This document shows positions 43,833-51,588 of a DNA stretch of 64,000 nt, in pieces. Origin of the DNA: Streptomyces atriruber (GTDB lineage Bacteria > Actinomycetota > Actinomycetes > Streptomycetales > Streptomycetaceae); assembly GCF_001418325.1 (NCBI RefSeq), contig NZ_LIPN01000096.1, positions 41,494 to 105,493 on the forward strand, in the 5' to 3' direction. The position numbers and the translations under genes were made by a program. Within the stretch, counting starts at the first letter, position 1; each line of letters begins with the position of its first letter. The notes below the pieces were generated by a model, which searched no databases, was not told where the DNA came from, and saw only the letters and a program-made list of their open reading frames with translations.

Positions 43833-45146
43833 GTGCGGTTGGCCAGCGGCTCGAACTCGCATGCGGTACTCATCGGATGCAGCAGCTACGACGACGTCGA
43901 ACTGCCGCCGCTCCCCGCGGTGCGGAACAACCTCGACGATCTGCGGACCCTGCTCACCAGCTCCCAGAACGTCGCGCTCCCCGAGGAACGCTGCACGCTG
44001 CTCCGCGATGTGCAGGAGCCCCAGAGGGTCGGGGCTGCCCTCAGCCACGCGGCGAGCGGGGTGGACGACATGTTCCTCGTCTACTTCGCGGGCCACGGCG
44101 CGCTGGACGAACACGGCCTGCTCCACCTCCTGCTCACCGGGAGCGACACCCGGCTGCTCGGCTGGTCGAGCCTGCGGTTCGACCTCATCCGCCAGACCAT
44201 GGCGTCCGCACCTGCCAGGAACCGCGTCCTGCTCCTCGACTGCTGCTTCTCGGGGCGGGCCATCGAGGCCATGGGCGACACCGCGTCGGTCTACTTCGGC
44301 CAGCTGGAGATCGCCGGTACCTTCGTCCTCGCCTCCGCCCCCGCGAACACCCCGGCCCGCGCGCCGCTGGGCGACCGGCACACGCTGTTCACGGGGGAGC
44401 TGATCAAGTTCCTGCGCGAAGGTTCCGCCGCGGAGCCCGAACTGCTCACCCTGGGCGCGGCCTACCGCCACACGGCCCGGATCCTGGCCGCCAAGGGCGA
44501 GCCGAGGCCCCAGCGGTGCGGCACCGGGACCAGCGACCAGCTGGCCCTGGCCGCGAACGCGGCGTTCCGCAGGCTGACCGCCGAGGACGTGCCCGAACGC
44601 CTGAGCAGTGCCGTCGAGTTGGGGGAGTCCGGCGACCTGGCGGGGGCGCTGGACGCCCTGCACGTCCTCGCGCAGGAGTGCGGCCGGGTGCTCGGTGCCC
44701 ACCACGACTTCACCCTCCTGGCGCACCAGGCCCTCGCGCACGCGGAGGGGGAGAACGGGCGCGCGATCGACGCCGCCGCGCGGTACGCCGTGCTCGCCGG
44801 GCAGCTGGCCGTCGAGCGCGGCCCGAGGCATCCGGACACCCTCCAGGCGCGCCACGAGCACGCACGCTGGGCCGGCATCGGCGGCGACGCCGAGACCGCG
44901 GCCGACCTCTTCGCCGAGCTGGCGGTGGACGCCTCGGGGGCCCTGGGGCCCGGGGGCGTGCGCGCGCTCAGCTGCCGGTGGCAGCACGCCCACTGGCTGG
45001 GGGTGAGCGGCCACCCCGAGCGCGCCGCGGCGGCCTTCGCCGAGCTCGCCGAGAACTACGGTTCCTCGCTCGGTGAGCGGCACGGCGACACCCGCGCCGC
45101 CCGGCGCAACCACGCGTACTGGCGGGCGGCCGCGGGACCGGCCTGA
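43833..45146 (+). CDS. Caspase-family peptidase with helical repeat tail
   Basis: A 437-residue protein with an N-terminal caspase/metacaspase domain: AVLIGCSSYDD near residues 11-21, catalytic His88 in VYFAGHG, and catalytic Cys138 in LLLDCCFSG. The C-terminal about 180 residues are TPR-like helices rich in H-D-T pairs (RHPDTLQARHEHARW). The GTG at 43833 has GAGGGGG 6 bases upstream. Bacterial caspases of this layout act as effectors in conflict or programmed-death systems when released by a sensor. The EACC1-like protein and STAND NTPase 7 and 2 kb away are possible partners, which is inference. Confidence 0.92.
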   Translation: MRLASGSNSHAVLIGCSSYDDVELPPLPAVRNNLDDLRTLLTSSQNVALPEERCTLLRDVQEPQRVGAALSHAASGVDDMFLVYFAGHGALDEHGLLHLLLTGSDTRLLGWSSLRFDLIRQTMASAPARNRVLLLDCCFSGRAIEAMGDTASVYFGQLEIAGTFVLASAPANTPARAPLGDRHTLFTGELIKFLREGSAAEPELLTLGAAYRHTARILAAKGEPRPQRCGTGTSDQLALAANAAFRRLTAEDVPERLSSAVELGESGDLAGALDALHVLAQECGRVLGAHHDFTLLAHQALAHAEGENGRAIDAAARYAVLAGQLAVERGPRHPDTLQARHEHARWAGIGGDAETAADLFAELAVDASGALGPGGVRALSCRWQHAHWLGVSGHPERAAAAFAELAENYGSSLGERHGDTRAARRNHAYWRAAAGPA

Positions 45147-45187
45147 CGCGGTCCCGGCACGACCGACCCTGCGCACACCACGCAAAA

Positions 45188-45211
45188 GGCCCCAGTCTCT
45201 CGACTGGGGCC
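45188..45211 (-). terminator. Terminator of the tRNA-Leu gene
   Basis: A perfect 10-bp stem GGCCCCAGTC / GACTGGGGCC with a 4-base loop, followed on the minus strand by TTTTG. This is a good intrinsic terminator for the tRNA and can also end the convergent caspase transcript. Confidence 0.85.
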
Positions 45212-45215
45212 CTGC

Positions 45216-45303
45216 TGGTGTCCGAGGGGGGACTTGAACCCCCACGCCCGATAAAGGGCACTAGCACCTCAAGCTAGCGCGTCTGCCATTCCGCCACCCG
45301 GAC
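45216..45303 (-). tRNA. tRNA-Leu (anticodon GAG)
   Basis: An 88-base class II tRNA with encoded CCA. The acceptor stem pairs GTCCGGG with CTCGGAC. The anticodon stem CTAGC/GCTAG encloses loop TTGAGGT with anticodon GAG (reads CUC/CUU). A long variable arm and the GGGTTCAAGTCCC T-arm are present. It lies alone, 188 bases before the M20 peptidase gene on the opposite strand. Confidence 0.97.
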
Positions 45304-45491
45304 AAGGTGTCTGTCTTCGCGGGGCGTTTCCCGCGGCGACACAGAGAACATTACCAGGCTTCCAGGGGTCCCCGATCACCCCCGCCACCCCTCGTGAACT
45401 GCTGATGACGACACCCGCCCGCCCTTGGGCGCGGAGCGCCGGAGAGAGAGGATGAGGGGGACCACCAGCAGCGAATGCGGGAGGAGCCAGC

Positions 45492-46817
45492 GTGAGCGGG
45501 TCCAGCACGGGCAAGGCCGTCACCGGTGAGGACGAGGTCGTCGACCTCTGTCGCGAACTGATCCAGATCGATACGAGCAACTACGGCGACCACTCGGGCC
45601 CGGGGGAGCGCAAGGCCGCCGAGTACGTCGCGGAGAAGCTCGCCGAGGTGGGCCTCGAACCGAAGATCTTCGAATCCCACCCGGGCCGGGCCTCCACGGT
45701 CGCCAGGATCGAGGGCGAGGACCCGTCGCGGCCCGCGCTCCTCATCCACGGCCACACGGACGTCGTGCCGGCCAACGCCGCGGACTGGACGCACCACCCC
45801 TTCTCCGGGGAGATCGCGGACGGGTGCGTGTGGGGCCGGGGCGCGGTCGACATGAAGGACATGGACGCGATGACCCTCGCGGTCGTCCGCGAGCGGATGC
45901 GCACCGGCCGCAAGCCCCCGCGCGACATCGTCCTGGCCTTCCTCGCCGACGAGGAGGCGGGCGGCACGTACGGCGCACGGCACCTGGTCGACAACCACCC
46001 CGACCTCTTCGAGGGGTGCACGGAGGCGATCAGCGAGGTCGGCGGCTTCTCCTTCACCGTCAACGAGAACCTGCGGCTCTACCTCGTCGAGACGGCCCAG
46101 AAGGGCATGCACTGGATGAAGCTCACCGTGGACGGCACGGCGGGCCACGGTTCGATGATCCACAAGGACAACGCGATCACCGAGCTCTCCGAGGCCGTCG
46201 GACGGCTCGGGCGGCACAAGTTCCCGGTGCGCGTCACCAAGACGCTGCGGCACTTCCTCGACGAACTCGGTGACGCCCTCGGCACCGAGCTCGACCCGGA
46301 GAACATGGACGAGACGCTCGCCAAGCTCGGCGGCATCGCCAAGCTCATCGGCGCCTCCCTGCAGAACACCGCCAACCCCACGCAGCTCGGCGCCGGGTAC
46401 AAGGTCAACGTGATCCCGGGGCAGGCCACCGCGCACGTCGACGGCCGCTATCTGCCGGGGTACGAGGAGGAGTTCCTCGCCGACCTCGACCGGATTCTCG
46501 GTCCGCGGGTCAAGCGCGAGGACGTCCATGCCGACAAGGCTCTGGAGACCACCTTCGACGGCGCGCTCGTCGACGCCATGCAGACCGCCCTGCGCGCCGA
46601 GGACCCGATCGCCCGCGCCGTGCCGTACATGCTCTCGGCCGGCACGGACGCCAAGTCCTTCGACGACCTCGGCATCCGGGGCTTCGGCTTCGCGCCGCTG
46701 AAGCTGCCGCCGGAGCTGGACTTCGCGGGCATGTTCCACGGCGTGGACGAGCGGGTGCCGGTGGACGGCCTCAAGTTCGGGGTCCGGGTACTCGATCGGT
46801 TCATCGAGGAGTCCTGA
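45492..46817 (+). CDS. M20 family metallopeptidase (ArgE/dipeptidase type)
   Basis: A 441-residue M20 peptidase. Zinc ligands and catalytic residues are intact: HGHTDVVP near residues 83-90, WGRGAVDMKDMD near 115-126, and FLADEEAGG near 152-160. A dimerisation domain separates these from the C-terminal half. It hydrolyses an acyl-amino acid or dipeptide; the exact substrate is not evident. The GTG at 45492 has GGAGG about 8 bases upstream. It precedes the chaplin genes on the same strand, but the 190-base gap makes co-transcription unlikely. Confidence 0.93.
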   Translation: MSGSSTGKAVTGEDEVVDLCRELIQIDTSNYGDHSGPGERKAAEYVAEKLAEVGLEPKIFESHPGRASTVARIEGEDPSRPALLIHGHTDVVPANAADWTHHPFSGEIADGCVWGRGAVDMKDMDAMTLAVVRERMRTGRKPPRDIVLAFLADEEAGGTYGARHLVDNHPDLFEGCTEAISEVGGFSFTVNENLRLYLVETAQKGMHWMKLTVDGTAGHGSMIHKDNAITELSEAVGRLGRHKFPVRVTKTLRHFLDELGDALGTELDPENMDETLAKLGGIAKLIGASLQNTANPTQLGAGYKVNVIPGQATAHVDGRYLPGYEEEFLADLDRILGPRVKREDVHADKALETTFDGALVDAMQTALRAEDPIARAVPYMLSAGTDAKSFDDLGIRGFGFAPLKLPPELDFAGMFHGVDERVPVDGLKFGVRVLDRFIEES

Positions 46818-46944
46818 CGGAATGCGGCCGGAATTCGGGTGAAATCCGGTCGCATTACGTGCTGAAACGAATCTCCAATAATCGCCAGCGCGTGCGTACT
46901 TGACTGAAAAGAGTGAAAGGGGACAAGGCCTCGTAGCCCCACCA

Positions 46945-47006
46945 GTTCCTCCTCGTTACAGGTGATGCAGTCCGCGGCTGGGACTGCATTGCCAACAAGG
47001 AGGAAT
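46945..47006 (+). promoter_or_regulatory. chpH leader hairpin that sequesters the Shine-Dalgarno
   Basis: The 5' leader of chpH can fold into one long stem. The inner arm 46965-46973 pairs perfectly over 9 bp with 46981-46989, extended by two G-U and two G-C pairs. After an ACA bulge, GTT pairs with AAC. After one mismatch, TTCCTCCT at 46946-46953 pairs perfectly with AGGAGGAA at 46998-47005, which is the ribosome-binding site of chpH (ATG 47008). Folding therefore hides the site. This is a strong candidate for translational control of a surface protein. Confidence 0.78.
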
Positions 47007-47007
47007 A

Positions 47008-47241
47008 ATGATCAAGAAGGTCGTCGCCGCTGTGGCCGCCACTGGTGGTCTCGTGCTCGCGGGTGCGGGCATCGCCACCGCTGACGCCGGTGCCCAGGGT
47101 GCCGCCGTGGGCTCTCCCGGTGTCGTTTCGGGCAATGTCATCCAGGTGCCCGTCCACGTGCCGGTGAACGCCTGCGGCAACACGGTCTCCGTGATCGGGC
47201 TGCTGAACCCCGCCTTCGGCAACACCTGCATCAACAAGTGA
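47008..47241 (+). CDS. chpH: Short chaplin, ChpH-like
   Basis: A 77-residue secreted chaplin. The signal peptide covers residues 1-25 (KK then a hydrophobic Ala/Gly-rich core, ATADA cleavage). The mature part is a single chaplin domain (SPGVVSGNVIQVPVHVPVN, then ACGNTVSVIGLLNPAFGNTC) with the two Cys that form an intramolecular disulfide. Short chaplins assemble into amyloid-like films that let aerial hyphae breach the water surface. It has a very strong AGGAGG site, buried in a leader hairpin, and is followed by chpC as in S. coelicolor, where the chpC/chpH pair are neighbours. Confidence 0.95.
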   Translation: MIKKVVAAVAATGGLVLAGAGIATADAGAQGAAVGSPGVVSGNVIQVPVHVPVNACGNTVSVIGLLNPAFGNTCINK

Positions 47242-47274
47242 CGTTGTTGTGCCTCACCCCTTGAGGGTCTGAGT

Positions 47275-47317
47275 CCGTCGGCCCCGGAGTGCGTGCCATG
47301 CGCTCCGGGGCCGACGG
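47275..47317 (+). terminator. Hairpin after chpH
   Basis: A 14-bp perfect stem (CCGTCGGCCCCGGA / TCCGGGGCCGACGG) with additional partial pairing in the loop lies 34 bases past the chpH stop. It separates chpH from chpC transcription, allowing different levels of the two. Confidence 0.78.
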
Positions 47318-47379
47318 GCATTCCGCGTCCGGGCAGTGGGCCCGTACGTATTCCGGCAGGTAAAAGGCAGGGAACAGCT

Positions 47380-48222
47380 ATGCGACAGGTCACGCGCAAA
47401 GGCCTGATCACCGTGGCGGCCGCGACCGGCGTGCTCGCCGCGACCGGTGGTTACGCACACGCGGATTCGGGTGCAAACGGAAGCAGTTCGAACTCACCCG
47501 GCGTGCTGTCGGGCAACAACGTCCAGCTTCCCGTCGACGCACCGGTCAATGTGTGCGGGAACACCGTCAACGTGATCGGTGTCCTCAACCCGGCGGCGGG
47601 CAACAACTGTGCCAATACGGGCCACAAGGGCGGCGGTTCGCACAAGCCGTCCGGCGGCGGCGCCAAGGCCGACGGTCACGCGAGCGACTCACCCGGCGTG
47701 GGCTCCGGCAACAACGTGCAGTTGCCGATCAATGCCCCGGTGAACGTCTGTGGCAACAGCGTCACCATCGGCGGCCTCGGCAACGCGGCCATGGGCAACG
47801 AATGCGCCAACGACTCGGGTTCCACGGTGACTCCGCCCGGCGGCGAGAAGCCCCCGACCGGGCCCGAGCACCCGGGCAATCCGGAGCACCCCGGCAACCC
47901 CGGAAACCCGGAGCACCCCGGCAATCCGGAGCACCCGGGCAATCCGGAGCACCCCGGAAATCCGGAAGAACCCGGCAAGCCAGGCAAGCCGGGTGGCCCC
48001 GGAGGGCCCGGGGACTCCCTGTCCCCGCACGGGCCGATGAGCCCGATCGACGACCGCGCCATGCCGAACAGCCCGCAGGCGCAGGTCCTCGCGCCGCCGG
48101 AGGGCACCTCGCAGCTCGCGTCGACCGGCAGTGAGCTGCCGCTCGGTCTCGCGCTGCCGGTGGGTGCGGGTGCGCTGCTCGCGGGCACGGTGCTCTACCG
48201 CAGGGCCCGGGCGACCGCCTGA
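47380..48222 (+). CDS. chpC: Long chaplin with two chaplin domains and sortase signal, ChpC-like
   Basis: A 280-residue cell-wall-anchored chaplin. Signal peptide residues 1-29 end at HADS. Chaplin domain 1 spans about 37-75 and domain 2 about 105-145, each with two Cys. A Pro/Gly-rich spacer follows (PEHPGN repeats, residues 162-212). The C-terminus has the LASTG sorting motif near 247-251, a hydrophobic span, and RRARATA, as required for class E sortase anchoring. Long chaplins tether the short chaplin film to the peptidoglycan. The spacer is longer and more regular than I recall for ChpC, and its length may vary between strains. Confidence 0.93.
   Translation: MRQVTRKGLITVAAATGVLAATGGYAHADSGANGSSSNSPGVLSGNNVQLPVDAPVNVCGNTVNVIGVLNPAAGNNCANTGHKGGGSHKPSGGGAKADGHASDSPGVGSGNNVQLPINAPVNVCGNSVTIGGLGNAAMGNECANDSGSTVTPPGGEKPPTGPEHPGNPEHPGNPGNPEHPGNPEHPGNPEHPGNPEEPGKPGKPGGPGGPGDSLSPHGPMSPIDDRAMPNSPQAQVLAPPEGTSQLASTGSELPLGLALPVGAGALLAGTVLYRRARATA
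47863..48013 (+). repeat. 18-bp coding tandem repeats in the chpC spacer
   Basis: Five near-identical 18-bp units encoding PEHPGN, one PEEPGK, and shorter PGN, PGK and PGG units lie in frame within chpC. Variation is mostly synonymous. The repeat encodes a collagen-like spacer that lifts the chaplin domains off the wall and can expand or contract by slippage. Confidence 0.85.
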
Positions 48223-48247
48223 GCCACTCTGCTTTTGAGTACGCCGT

Positions 48248-48283
48248 ACGGAGCGGGCCCCGCGACAGCGGGGCCCGCTCCGT
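48248..48283. terminator. Strong bidirectional terminator between chpC and the DUF5703 gene
   Basis: A perfect 16-bp stem with a GACA tetraloop, followed by TTT on the plus strand. It lies between convergent genes and should stop both transcripts. Confidence 0.88.
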
Positions 48284-48284
48284 T

Positions 48285-48473
48285 TCACCAGGTCGCTCTC
48301 AGCTGGCGAATGATGCGCCGTTTGAGGCGCACTCTGCGGCTTCCGTCGGGGCGCAGACTCAGGCGGTCCAACTCCCAGTGTCCGTACTCCGCGTGGTCCG
48401 TCAGCAGGCGGGTGGCTTCCTTGCGGGTGACCCCGCGCGGTACATACACGTCGACAAATTCGTATTCCGGCAT
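48285..48473 (-). CDS. DUF5703 family small protein
   Basis: A 62-residue protein, MPEYEFVDVYVPRGVTRKEA at the N-terminus and HWELDRLSLRPDGSRRVRL in the middle, with a basic C-terminus. It matches the small actinobacterial family annotated DUF5703. Predicted beta-alpha-beta with a charged tail; no known function. It is divergent from the acidic hypothetical gene at 48521. Confidence 0.85.
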   Translation of the reverse strand: MPEYEFVDVYVPRGVTRKEATRLLTDHAEYGHWELDRLSLRPDGSRRVRLKRRIIRQLRATW

Positions 48474-48520
48474 CGCATCTATTGTGCGGGCATGGGCCCG
48501 GTACGGATAGCGTCTGCACT

Positions 48521-49282
48521 ATGTCTGATGCTGCGCAGCCCACCGCTGCCGAGGTACGTGCCGCCGCCGAGGCGGTCAAGACCGCGCTCGACCGCCACCT
48601 GGCCGCGGTCGAACGCAGGTCGGGCGAGGACGATCCGGCCGTCTACGAAGCGTTCAACGAACTGGCCGCGGCGGCCGAGGAGTACGACGAACTCCTCTAC
48701 GACCGCTACGACGAGGTCACCCCCTTCGAGATCCCCGGCACGGACGACGCGCTCCCGCCGTACCAGGGACCGGACGAAGCGAACGCGCTGAGCGTGCTGC
48801 TCCGCCGCGACTACACCGTGGTGGAGCCACAGCGGCTGCTGGCCCAGGCCCAGCGCGTCGCCGACCTCGAAGCGGGCAGTGCGGGGGGCGCCGGCTCGGC
48901 GGACACCGTGCACAGCGCCCTCGGCGTCCTCTTCGGGGAGTTCGAACCGGACGAAATCTCCTCCCGGCACAAGGAGTTCGGCCTGGAGGAGGGCGACTCC
49001 ACACTCTGGGTCACCGCGGTGGACACCCCCGCGGAGCCGGGGGAGTGGCTCGACGCCCCCTTCGACCAGGCCGACCCGCACCGGGTGCTGTGCCGGTTCG
49101 ACGTCAGTGTGGTCTTCGACGACGAACTGGACGACGACGGTCTCGACGGCCTCGACACCGACGTCGACATCGACCCGGACGTGGCGGTGCCCCTCGACGA
49201 CATCGACGAGCCCGACGACGCCGGGGAAGACGTGCACGAGGCGGACAGGGACGGCCCGGGAGCCCGCAGCACCGGCCGCTGA
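48521..49282 (+). CDS. Conserved acidic hypothetical protein
   Basis: A 253-residue soluble protein. The N-terminal 70 residues are helical (AAEAVKTALDRHLAAVERRSG), the middle is mixed, and the last 60 are extremely acidic with Asp-rich runs (DDELDDDGLDGLDTDVDIDPD). There is no signal peptide or enzyme motif. It appears well conserved in codon usage and lies convergent to the RecD-like gene. Acidic tails like this often mimic nucleic acid or buffer cations. I do not recognise a characterised family. Confidence 0.82.
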   Translation: MSDAAQPTAAEVRAAAEAVKTALDRHLAAVERRSGEDDPAVYEAFNELAAAAEEYDELLYDRYDEVTPFEIPGTDDALPPYQGPDEANALSVLLRRDYTVVEPQRLLAQAQRVADLEAGSAGGAGSADTVHSALGVLFGEFEPDEISSRHKEFGLEEGDSTLWVTAVDTPAEPGEWLDAPFDQADPHRVLCRFDVSVVFDDELDDDGLDGLDTDVDIDPDVAVPLDDIDEPDDAGEDVHEADRDGPGARSTGR

Positions 49283-49321
49283 GGGCCTCTTCCGGCGCCG
49301 CGGACCTGGCGAATCGCTCCT

Positions 49322-49354
49322 GCGCTCGCCGCTCCCTCAGGGGGCGGCGAGCGC
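49322..49354. terminator. Bidirectional hairpin before the RecD-like gene end
   Basis: An 11-bp perfect stem (GCGCTCGCCGC / GCGGCGAGCGC), extended by a T-A pair, lies between the convergent acidic hypothetical gene and the RecD-like gene. Confidence 0.7.
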
Positions 49355-49398
49355 ATTGCGTCGGGGCCCCGGGGAAGCCGGGCCCGGGGAGCGGCGGC

Positions 49399-51588
49399 TC
49401 AGACCGTGGCGGTCGGCACCTGCGGGCGCAGCAGCGTCTGCAGGCGCGTCGTACGGTCCTTCCAGAGGCGCTCCGCCACCGCGCGCGGCAGCGCCTGCTC
49501 CACGCCCTGCACGACCGACAGGTGTCGCTCCGCGCGGCTGAACGCGGTGTAGACCCACGGCCGGGACAGGGCCTCCGCCGCGTCGCCCGGCAGCACCACG
49601 ACGGCCGCGGGCCAGCGCTGCCCCGTCGCCTGGTGCGCGGTGAGCGCCCAGGCGTGCCGCACCTGCCGCTCCACCCGCTCCTTCGGTACGACGACGGGGG
49701 CGCCGTCGCACTCCAGGTGCAGCCCCTCCGCGTCGGCCCGCACCACACGGCCGAGCGTCGTGCGGCCCGCCGCGGGGACGTACGCGACGCGGTCGTCGGG
49801 GTCGAAGCCGCCGAACCGGCCGGGGCCCGGATTCAGCCGTTCCTTCAGGGCGGCGTTGAGCGCGCGCGTGCCCGCGGCACCGCCGTGTCCGGGCGTGATG
49901 ACCTGCGTCTGCCCGGCGGGCACCCCGATCGCCCGCGGCACCGAGTCCGCGACCAGCTGGACGGTGCGGTGGATCGCCTCGGCGGGGTCGCGCACCGGCA
50001 CGAGGACGACCTCTTTGCCGGGCGCCTCGACCTGGTTCAGCTCGCCGATGCCGATGCCGGACGTCAGCTCCCCGATGGGGCCCGGATCCGGGGTGCGCGA
50101 GACGATCTGCGGGCAGCAGCGCGCGGAGAGCAGATCGGCGAAGACCCGCCCGGGGCCCGCCGACCACAGCACGCCCGGGTCGCCGCCGAGGACCAGGCGG
50201 GCGCCGTCCGGCAGGGACTCCACGAGCATCGCCGCGGTCTCCACGTCCAGCTGCGGTGCGTCCAGGACGACCAGGAGGTCGAGCGCGAGCGCGCCCTCCG
50301 CGTCCCGCCCGGGGCCCTGCTCGCCGGAGAGCAGCCCGGCCACGGTCACCGCGGCTCCGTCCGCGCCCGTCGCCCGCGCGAGGCGGCGGCGTCCGTCGGC
50401 GCTGTGGGCGGCGGCGCACACCCGAAGGCCCAGCGCCGCCGCCGCGGCCACCAGCGCCGCGGGCTCGGCACGCGCCTCCTCGCCGCCGGAGTGCAGCACG
50501 AGTCCGTGCCCGGCGACGGCGCGGATCAGCTCGGCGGCGGACCCGGTCACCTGCGCGGCGGCGGCCTCCCAGTCGGCGTCCGCGGGGCCGGAGCCCTCGT
50601 CCTTGGGCAGTGAGTTGATCACCCGGGCGAGGCCGTCGGCGAGGCTCTCCTCCGCGAGTGCGTACCGCTCCAGGCCGATCAGGACGCGGACCGGGCGCTC
50701 CGGCTCCTCGTCAGCGCCCTCTGCGCCCTCCGTGGCCTCGTCGTCCGTGCGCTGGACCGGCACCTCGGTCCCTTCGAGCGCGTCCTGGAAGACCAGGGCG
50801 TCGCCCTCGGCGAGCGCGCTCTGCACCGCGGCGTCGGGATCGGGCACCGCGCGCTGCCCGAGCGCGGCGTGCAGCGTCGCGGCGTCCAGCGCCGTGTGCC
50901 CCGCGACGGCGGCCTGCTCCAGGAGCCATACGGTGATCGCGCGGCCCCTGCGCTCGTCGTCGGGTCCGCACTCCGCGCCGAGCAGGGCCCTGGCGAACCC
51001 GTCGGCCTGTTCCGGCCGCACCCCGGTGACCCGCAGCAACTGCCACGGGTCCGCACGCAGTTGTCCGTCGGCGTCGTCACCGAGGACGGCCGCCGTCCGC
51101 TCGGCGAGCGCGGGCGGAGCGCCTCCCTCGGCGAGCACGGCGCGGACGGCCTCGACGGCTTCCTCCGCGGGTGCCTGAGCGGCCGCGGGCCGCTGCGGAC
51201 GCACGGGCTCGGGTGCGCGGGACGGCGCGGGCCTGCGCGCGGGCTCCGGCTCCTGGAACGCGCTCGTGACGGGCTTCTCGCCGCTCTCCACGGCGCGCAC
51301 GGCGGCCAGCAGATCGGCGGCGGTGCCGCTCAGCTTCGTCCCGGCCGCGATCGGCCCCTGCTTCGACGCCTTGCGCTGCTCGATCCGCTCCCGCAGCTCA
51401 CGCTGGGCGGCGATCTCGGCCTCGGTCTCGGACAGCTCGGCGCCGTCGCCGCCGTCGTCGGCCTTGGTCTCGCTCTCGCTCTCGCCCTTGGTCCCGGCGT
51501 CCGGCACGGCTTCCTCCGGGCCGGGCGACTCCGCCTGCTCCGCGGCAGCGGCCCCGGGGTCCTCCGCGGCAGCGGGTTCCGTACTCAC
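49399..51588 (-). CDS. RecD2-like helix-hairpin-helix protein with degenerate helicase motifs
   Basis: A 729-residue protein with a long acidic, Ala/Glu-rich N-terminal tail (about 1-150), helix-hairpin-helix-like segments (DPWQLLRVTGVRPEQADGFA near 180-199), and a C-terminal superfamily 1 helicase fold. The end resembles RecD2 (HAWALTAHQATGQRWPAAVV, then VYTAFSRAERHLSVV). However, the Walker A position reads LVLHSGGEEARAEPAALV without GKT, and Walker B reads LLVVLDAPQLD instead of DE. ATP hydrolysis is therefore unlikely. It starts at a GTG overlapping the aldo/keto reductase stop (GTGA). A DNA-binding or regulatory role is more likely than unwinding. Confidence 0.8.
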   Translation of the reverse strand: MSTEPAAAEDPGAAAAEQAESPGPEEAVPDAGTKGESESETKADDGGDGAELSETEAEIAAQRELRERIEQRKASKQGPIAAGTKLSGTAADLLAAVRAVESGEKPVTSAFQEPEPARRPAPSRAPEPVRPQRPAAAQAPAEEAVEAVRAVLAEGGAPPALAERTAAVLGDDADGQLRADPWQLLRVTGVRPEQADGFARALLGAECGPDDERRGRAITVWLLEQAAVAGHTALDAATLHAALGQRAVPDPDAAVQSALAEGDALVFQDALEGTEVPVQRTDDEATEGAEGADEEPERPVRVLIGLERYALAEESLADGLARVINSLPKDEGSGPADADWEAAAAQVTGSAAELIRAVAGHGLVLHSGGEEARAEPAALVAAAAALGLRVCAAAHSADGRRRLARATGADGAAVTVAGLLSGEQGPGRDAEGALALDLLVVLDAPQLDVETAAMLVESLPDGARLVLGGDPGVLWSAGPGRVFADLLSARCCPQIVSRTPDPGPIGELTSGIGIGELNQVEAPGKEVVLVPVRDPAEAIHRTVQLVADSVPRAIGVPAGQTQVITPGHGGAAGTRALNAALKERLNPGPGRFGGFDPDDRVAYVPAAGRTTLGRVVRADAEGLHLECDGAPVVVPKERVERQVRHAWALTAHQATGQRWPAAVVVLPGDAAEALSRPWVYTAFSRAERHLSVVQGVEQALPRAVAERLWKDRTTRLQTLLRPQVPTATV

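Noticed and set aside
47863..48013. Regular short repeats resembling a CRISPR array
   Set aside because: The 18-bp units have no spacers, stay in the chpC reading frame and encode PEHPGN; no cas genes are present.
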